DNA from: Panulirus ornatus
Taxonomy: Eukaryota > Arthropoda > Malacostraca > Decapoda > Palinuridae
Assembly (NCBI RefSeq): GCF_036320965.1
Contig: NC_092225.1
Location: 33,580,387 to 33,644,386 of the forward strand
DNA length: 64,000 bases
Reading direction: 5' to 3'
Position numbers and translations under genes: made by a program. Below, piece after piece: positions 58,341-64,000 of the stretch. Numbering within the stretch: position 1 is the first letter of the stretch; each line of letters starts with the position of its first letter. The notes beneath the pieces are model-generated. The model had not been told where the DNA came from. It was given only the letters and a program-made list of their open reading frames with translations, and searched no databases.

Positions 58341-61322
58341 CATGGTAACCAGCAATGTATGGTGACCTGCAGAGTATGGTGACCTGCAGAGTATGGTGAC
58401 CAGCAGAGTATGGTGACCTGCAGAGTACGGTGACCAGCAGAGTATGGTGACCTGCAAAGTATGGAGGCCAGCAGAGTATGGTGACCTGCAGAGTATGGTG
58501 ACAAGCAGAGTATGGTGACCAGCAGAATATGGTGACCAGCAGAGTATGGTGACCTGCAGAGTATGGTGACCAGCAGATTATGGTGACCAGCAGAGTATGG
58601 TGACCTGCAGAGTATGGTAGCCTGCAAAGTATGGAGGCCAGCAGAGTATGGTGACCAGCAGAGTATGGTGACCAGCAAAGTATGATGTGCAAAGTATGGT
58701 GACCTGCAGAGTATGATGCCCAACAGAGTATGGTGACCAGCAGAGTATGGTGACTTGCAGAGTATGATGCCTAGCAGAGCATAGTGACCAGCAGAGTATG
58801 GAAGCCAGCATAGTATGGTGACCAGCAGAGTATGATGTCCAGCAAAGTATGGTGACCGGCAGAATATGGTGACTTGCAGAGTATGGAGACCAGCAGAGTA
58901 TGGTGACCTGCAGAGTATGGTGACCAGCAGGGTATGGTGACCAGCAGACTATGATGCCTAGCAGAGTATGGTGACCAGCAGAGTATGGTGACCAGCAGAG
59001 TATGGTGACCAGCAGAGTATGGAGGCCAGCAGAGTATGGAGGCCAGCAGAGTATGGTGACCAGCAGAGTATGGAGGCCAGCAGAGTATGGTGACCAGCAA
59101 AGTATGGAGGCCAGCAGAGTATGGAGGCCAGCAGAGTATGGTGACCAGCACAGTATGGTGACCAGCAGAGTATGGAGGCCAGCAGAGTATGGAGGCCAGC
59201 AGAGTATGGTGACCAGCAGAGTATGGAGGCCAGCAGAGTATGGTGACCAGCAGAGTATGATGTGCAGAGTATGGTGACCTGCAGAGTATGATGCCCAACA
59301 GAGTATGGTGACCAGCAGAGTATGGAGGCCAGCAGAGTATGGAGGCCAGCAGAGTATAGTGACCTGCATAGTATGGTGACCAGCAGAGTATGGTGACCAG
59401 CAGAGTATGATGCCTAGCAGAGTATGGTGACCAGCAGAGTATGGTGACCAGCAGAGTATGGAGGCCAGCAGAGTATGGAGGCCAGCAGAGTATGGTGACC
59501 AGCAGAGTATGGTGACCAGCAGAGTATGGTGACCAGCAGAGTATGGAGGCCAGCAGAGTATGGTGACCAGCAGAGTATGGTGACCAGCAGAGTATGGTGA
59601 CCAGCAGAGTATGGTGACCAGCAGAGTATGGAGGCCAGCAGAGTATGGTGACCAGCAGAGTATGATGCCCAACAGAGTATGGTGACCAGCAGAGTATGGT
59701 GACCAGCAGAGTATGGTGACCAGCAGAGTATGGTGACCTGCAGAGTATGGTGACCTGCAAAGTATGGAGGCCAGCAGAGTATGGAGTCCAGCAGAGTATG
59801 GTGACCAGCAGAGTATGGAGGCCAGCAGAGTATGGTGACCAGCAGAGTATGGAGTCCAGCAGAGTATGGTGACCAGCAGAGTATGGTGACCAGCAGAGTA
59901 TGGTGACCAGCAGAGTATGGAGTCCAGCAGAGTATGGTGACCAGCAGAGTATGGAGGCCAGCAGAGTATGGTGACCAGCAGAGTATGGTGACCTGCAGAG
60001 TATGGTGACCAGCAGAGTATGGAGGCCAGCAGAGTATGGAGGCCAGCAGAGTATGGAGGCCAGCAGAGTATGGTGACCAGCAGAGTATGGAGGCCAGCAG
60101 AGTATGGAGGCCAGCAGAGTATGGAGGCCAGCAGAGTATGGTGACCAGCAGAGTATGGTGACCAGCAGAGTATGGAGGCCAGCAGAGTATGGAGGCCAGC
60201 AGAGTATGGAGGCCAGCAGAGTATGGTGACCAGCAGAGTATGGAGGCCAGCAGAGTATGGTGACCAGCAGAGTATGGTGACCAGCAGAGTATGGTGACCA
60301 GCAGAGTATGGAGGCCAGCAGAGTATGGTGACCAGCAGAGTATGGAGTCCAGCAGAGTATGGTGACCAGCAGAGTATGGTGACCAGCAGAGTATGGTGAC
60401 CAGCAGAGTATGGAGTCCAGCAGAGTATGGTGACCAGCAGAGTATGGAGGCCAGGAGAGTATGGTGACCAGCAGAGTATGGTGACCTGCAGAGTATGGTG
60501 ACCAGCAGAGTATGAAGGCCAGCAGAGTATGGTGACCAGCAGAGTATGGAGGCCAGCAGAGTATGGAGGCCAGCAGAGTATGGTGACCAGCAGAGTATGG
60601 TGACCAGCAGAGTATGGAGGCCAGCAGAGTATGGAGGCCTGCAGAGTATGGAGGCCAGCAGAGTATTGTGACCAGCAGAGTATGGAGACCTGCAGAGTAT
60701 GATGACCAGCAGAGTATGGAGGCCAGCAGAGTATGGAGGCCAGCAGAGTATGGTGACCAGCAGAGTATGGAGGCCAGCAGAGTATGGAGGCCAGCAGAGT
60801 ATGGAGGCCAGCAGAGTATGGAGGCCAGCAGAGTATGGTGACCAGCAGAGTATGGTGACCAGCAGAGTATGGAGGCCAGCAGAGTATGGAGGCCAGCAGA
60901 GTATGGTGACCAGCAGAGTATGGAGGGCAGCAGAGTATGGTGACCAGCAGAGTATGGAGGCCAGCAGAGTATGGAGGCCAGCAGAGTATGGAGGCCAGCA
61001 GAGTATGGAGGCCAGCAGAGTATGGAGGCCAGCAGAGTATGGTGACCAGCAGAGTATGGTGACCAGCAGAGTATGGAGGCCAGCAGAGTATGGAGGCCAG
61101 CAGAGTATGGTGACCAGCAGAGTATGGTGACCAGCAGAGTATGGAGGCCAGCAGAGTATGGTGACCAGCAGAGTATGGTGACCAGCAGAGTATGGAGGCC
61201 AGCAGAGTATGGTGACCAGCAGAGTATGGTGACCAGCAGAGTATGGTGACCAGCAGAGTATGGAGGCCAGCAGAGTATGGTGACCAGCAGAGTATGGTGA
61301 CCAGCAGAGTATGGTGACCAGC
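58341..61322 (+). repeat. 17 bp minisatellite array, about 175 units
   Basis: The unit is CAGCAGAGTATGGTGAC or CAGCAGAGTATGGAGGC. The two forms are mixed along the array with rarer types (GGAGTC, GTGACCTG, ATGATGCC). Units left of about 58980 are more diverse, and units from 59000 to 61320 are nearly perfect. The unit is 17 bp and lacks stops in the minus strand, so overlapping minus ORFs of up to 876 codons appear (58771-61401 and others), all artefacts. Rare GGAGTC units at 59851 and 60344, and GTGACCTGC at 59988 and 60481, are each 493 bp apart, which is exactly 29 units. Confidence 0.97.
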
Positions 61323-61828
61323 ATTGTATGCGTATATCTACTATTACACAGCGCTGTATGTGCCTACACTCACACGTGTCTGTGTACATGTTTACACACA
61401 TATGTAGGTGTCCATATATGGGAGAACACTTGGAGTGAGTATGTCGACTATATAGACGTATATATCATGCCAAGTATGTTCCTGTACCAGACCCACGTTC
61501 CTGTAATGCATGTATTAGGCCAAGTATGTTCCTGTACCAGACCCACGTTCCTGTAATGCATGTATTAGGCCAGGTATGTTCTTGCATTAGAGTAATATAG
61601 AGCTACTAAACGCATTTTCTTCTTTAATCATTAGTTGTATGTTTGAAAGGATAAATAATAGAGATCAATATTAGCTTGTGGAAGCACAGTTTATTTATTA
61701 TTCTGTTTCAGAAATGTTGATTACAAATGTTGATCCACTAGGCCGCCCGCCCGCCCGCCTCCCATCACACTCACACTCCATCTGTGACGTAGAGTAACAC
61801 GGCCAGCAGGTAACGTACCACGTCAGGA
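61323..61828. other. Unique spacer with a 50 bp tandem duplication
   Basis: A 50 bp unit beginning GCCAAGTATGTTCCTGTACC occurs at 61469 and 61519, with a partial third at 61569. A short CCGCCCG repeat lies near 61744. No gene is supported. Confidence 0.75.
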
Positions 61829-62000
61829 CGTGACGCACCAGTCCTGGACGTGACGCATCAGTCCTGGACGTGACGCACTAGTCCTGGACGTGACGCACTA
61901 GTCCTGGACGTGACGCACCAGTCCTGGACGTGACGCACCAGTCCTGGACGTGACGCACCAGTCCTGGACGTGACGCACCAGTCCTGGACGTGACGCACCA
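61829..62000 (+). repeat. 20 bp CpG-containing minisatellite, nine units
   Basis: The unit CGTGACGCACCAGTCCTGGA is present nine times with single-base variants (TGACGCA every 20 bp from 61831 to 61991). Each unit has two CpG sites. CpGs are sparse in much of the surrounding DNA. Confidence 0.96.
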
Positions 62001-62354
62001 GGTCAGGATGTAGTAAAGAAGACTCTTAAGTAATCAAATACATACAATCTTATTACTTGGGCCTTTCTGTGTAAAGGTTACTAAGAGGAAGGAAGGAAGG
62101 AAGGAAGGAAGGAAGGAAGGAAGGAAGAAGGAAGGAAGCCCATCTCACCACAGGAACTATTATTATTATTACTATTATCATTATCATAATTATTATTAAG
62201 AAATTAAAGTACTAAGATGCTGGACATAGGTAAGAGTCATGTAAGGTGAGATGAACCACATATTATGGCGATGGTTTTTTCTCCATAAGAAATAGTGTCA
62301 TTACCTTTGGATGATATATTCTTAACTGTAAGTGTCTAACATCATTTAAGTTAC
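62001..62354. other. Spacer with (GGAA)n microsatellite
   Basis: A GGAA run lies at 62086-62138 with one interruption, and a short TTA/ATT run at 62158-62200. No gene is supported. Confidence 0.8.
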
Positions 62355-64000
62355 CTACAACTGATAACAAATGTATATGTAACAAATGTATACATATATG
62401 TAACAAATGTATACATACAAGTAACAAATGTACATATATAACAAATGTATACATATATGTAACAAATGTATACATATATGTAACAAATGTATACATATAT
62501 GTAACAAATGTATACATATATGTAACAAATGTATACATACAAGTAACAAATGTACATATATAACAAATGTATACATATATGTAACAAATGTATACATATA
62601 TGTAACAAATGTATACATATATGTAACAAATGTATACATATATGTAACAAATGTATACATACAAGTAACAAATGTACATATATAACAAATGTATACATAT
62701 ATGTAACAAATGTATACATATATGTAACAAATGTATACATACAAGTAACAAATGTACATATATAACAAATGTATACATATATGTAACAAATGTATACACA
62801 TATGTAACAAATGTATACATATATGTAACAAATGTATACATATATGTAAAAAATGTATACATATATGTAACAAATGTATACATATATGTAAAAAATGTAT
62901 ACACATATGTAACAAATGTATACATATATGTAACAAATGTATACATATATGCAACAAATGTATACATATATGTAAAAAATGTATACACATATGTAACAAA
63001 TGTATACACATATGTAACAAATGTAAACATATATGTAACAAATGTATACATATAAGTAACACATGTATACATATGTAACAAATGTATACATATATGTAAC
63101 AAATGTATACATATATGCAACAAATGTATACATATATGTAAAAAATGTATACACATATGTAACAAATGTATACATACAAGTAACAAATGTACATATATAA
63201 CAAATGTATACATATATGTAACAAATGTATACACATATGTAACAAATGTATACATATATGTAACAAATGTATACATATACGTAAAAAATGTATACATATA
63301 TGTAACAAATGTATACATATATGTAAAAAATGTATACACATATGTAACAAATGTATACATATATGTAACAAATGTATACATATATGCAACAAATGTATAC
63401 ATATATGTAAAAAATGTATACACATATGTAACATATGTATACACATATGTAACAAATGTATACATATATGTAACAAATGTATACATATATGTAACAAATG
63501 TGTACATATATGTAACAAATGTATACACATATGTAAAAAATGTATACATATATGTAACAAATGTATACATATATGTAACAAATGTATACATATATGTAAC
63601 AAATGTATACATATATGTAACAAATGTATACATATAAGTAACACATGTATACATATGTAACAAATGTATACATATATGTAACAAATGTATACATATATGT
63701 AACAAATGTATACATATATGTAACAAATGTATACATATATGTAACAAATGTATACATATATGTAACAAATGTATACATATATGTCACACATGTATACATA
63801 TATGTAACAAATGTATACATCTATAACAAATGTATACATATATGTAACAAATACATACATATATGTAACAAATGTATACATATATGTAACAAATGTATAC
63901 ATATATGTTACAAATGTATACATATATGTCACACATGTATACATATATGTAACAAATGTATACATTATATAACAAATGTATACATATATGTAACAAATGT
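62355..64000 (+). repeat. 21 bp AT-rich minisatellite array
   Basis: About 78 units of core ATGTAACAAATGTATACA followed by TAT continue to the window edge. Rare variants make super-repeats. TACAAGTAACAAATGTACAT occurs with 122, 122 and 80 bp spacing between 62420 and 62760. An ACACATGTATACATATG variant occurs at about 63059 and 63641. The unit length is a multiple of 3 and all minus frames are open, so three overlapping minus ORFs of about 490-540 codons arise, and I reject them. Confidence 0.97.

Noticed and set aside
58771..61401. Minus-strand ORFs of up to 876 codons with Cys, Trp and His-rich repeats
   Set aside because: A 17 bp unit lacks stops on the minus strand, so overlapping frames all give the same 17-residue cycle.
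62263..63965. Three overlapping minus-strand ORFs of about 490-540 codons
   Set aside because: They are an artefact of a 21 bp AT-rich unit without stops. Three frames are open at once and no domain is visible.

Overview
This window looks like non-coding, repeat-dominated nuclear DNA from an animal, most likely an arthropod. A decapod crustacean is my best guess. It rests on the large load of simple and minisatellite repeats, many RTE-like retrotransposon copies with short A/T tails, degenerate Jockey-, CR1- and piggyBac-like elements, and no operons or bacterial signals. The species cannot be fixed from the sequence alone. I find no intact host protein-coding gene, rRNA, tRNA or CRISPR array. 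Every long open reading frame is either transposon-derived or an artefact of a tandem repeat whose unit has no stop codon in some frames.

Layout. 1-9265: purine-rich minisatellites. A 21-30 bp family carries a 2.69 kb higher-order duplication, passes through a zone of about 150 bp super-repeats, and becomes a G-rich 27 bp array. 9266-10805: the best non-repetitive stretch, with microsatellites and one good splice-donor-like site. 10808-17335: a degenerate 34 bp repeat, a 28 bp array with a 1.37 kb duplication that decays to its right, and a 30 bp array. 17886-22370: a 31 bp GT/CA-rich array, a degenerate GA-rich 30 bp array and a 48 bp array. 22480-30335: fossil CR1-like reverse transcriptase, RTE-like copies (one with a twin-priming inversion) and a Jockey-like 3' end.

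30447-42594: about 12 kb made almost wholly of RTE-like copies in both orientations. Several are joined tail to truncated 5' end, and one SINE-like insert has a 3' end resembling that of the RTE. 42640-47640: a piggyBac-like fossil, CR1-like fragments and a Jockey-like reverse transcriptase. 47641-49800: apparently unique AT-rich DNA. 49805-57530: a 38 bp array of about 140 units and its pyrimidine-rich degenerate neighbours, with a 22 bp array. 58341-61322: a 17 bp array of about 175 units. 61829-62000: a 20 bp CpG-rich array. 62355-64000: an AT-rich 21 bp array that runs off the window.

Tandem arrays fill roughly half of the window, and decayed or recent transposons fill most of the middle third. 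The features do not form a pathway. What links them is mobile-element and repeat dynamics: RTE-like machinery that may have mobilised a SINE-like partner, serial insertion or template jumping, and repeated array expansion with local homogenisation. Some array segments have clustered single-base indels suggesting poor assembly polishing, so unit counts there are provisional.
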